From the NCBI GenBank assembly GCA_002368735.1, contig DFEQ01000104.1, positions 1 through 21,305 on the forward strand: a DNA stretch of 21,305 bases, given 5' to 3'. The notes beneath the pieces are model-generated. The model searched no databases. It was not told the origin of the DNA and saw only the letters and a list, made by a program, of their open reading frames with translations. Positions 21,169-21,305 of this stretch are shown piece by piece; position 1 is the stretch's first letter; each line of letters begins with the position of its first letter. A program made the position numbers and the translations under genes. The DNA is from Christensenella sp. UBA3798 (lineage in GTDB: Bacteria > Bacillota > Clostridia > Christensenellales > CAG-1252).

Positions 21169-21305
21169 ATGGCAAAGAAAGTTACAGCTATCGTAAAGTT
21201 ACAACTCCCCGCGGGTAAAGCCACCCCGGGACCGCCTGTCGGCTCCACCCTTGGTCCGCACGGAATCAACCTTCCGGGCTTCGTCAAGGAGTTCAACGAC
21301 AAGAC
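21169..21305 (+). CDS. rplK: 50S ribosomal protein L11 (5' part)
   Basis: The first 45 codons of L11: MAKKVTAIVKLQLPAGKA, then PGPPVGSTLGPHGIN, the conserved N-terminal proline-rich segment that binds the GTPase-associated rRNA and thiostrepton. AAGGAGG (21154-21160) lies 8 nt before the ATG. The gene runs off the right edge of the window; its place after nusG is the usual one. Confidence 0.97.
   Translation, partial: MAKKVTAIVKLQLPAGKATPGPPVGSTLGPHGINLPGFVKEFNDK

Overview
The window looks like chromosomal DNA of a moderately GC-rich Gram-positive bacterium, most likely an uncultured gut-type Clostridia (Bacillota). Supporting this are the rpmG-secE-nusG-rplK gene order, the class II (Firmicutes-type) GalT, strong AGGAGG ribosome binding sites, textbook sigma-A promoters, a chromosomally encoded CCA in tRNA-Ser, and large surface proteins with MBG/Fn3-like domains and C-terminal anchors. 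The assignment to class is an inference; nothing here fixes genus or species. All protein genes but one are on the + strand.

Layout. 1-636: a minus-strand tRNA region with the 5' part of tRNA-Pro(CGG), a complete tRNA-Ser(GCT), and about 480 bp of tRNA debris between them made by local duplications. 740-1974: a YqhD/BdhA-type iron alcohol dehydrogenase with its own promoter and terminator. 2043-5726: the Leloir operon galT-galK-galE, with galT and galK overlapping by 8 bp. 5727-6215: an intergenic region with a large imperfect palindrome and two consecutive arrays in which an invariant 7-mer (ATATCGC, then ACTTCAC) alternates with unrelated small hairpins. 6155-7892: an AbrB-like regulator, ABC ATPase and ABC-2 permease in one tightly packed operon. 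8028-12983: an MscS-type channel followed by a 1252-residue membrane-anchored surface protein. 13066-13788: a water-type aquaporin closed by a bidirectional terminator. 13953-14963: a degenerate ROK-type regulator. 14956-15393 (minus): a small helical protein of unknown function. 15464-19969: a two-gene operon of a 1003-residue surface protein and a membrane-anchored coiled-coil protein carrying two YjbR/MmcQ-like domains. 20016-21305: the start of the secE-nusG-ribosomal protein operon (rpmG, secE, nusG, rplK, the last cut by the window edge).

Working together. GalT, GalK and GalE form the core Leloir pathway (galactose to glucose-1-phosphate through UDP-sugars). The AbrB-like protein probably regulates its own ABC exporter. 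The MscS channel and aquaporin, flanking the 1252-residue protein, suggest a cell-envelope and osmotic-stress locus, although co-function is inference. The 1003- and 484-residue proteins are encoded 4 bp apart and place an extracellular multi-domain protein next to an apparently cytoplasmic coiled-coil/YjbR protein at the same membrane.

Most notable observations: the paired 7-mer/hairpin arrays; two neighbouring genes whose extended -10 boxes end exactly 6 nt before the ATG, predicting leaderless mRNAs; the coiled-coil/tandem-YjbR membrane protein; and the terminator that contains the -35 box of the rpmG promoter in its loop.
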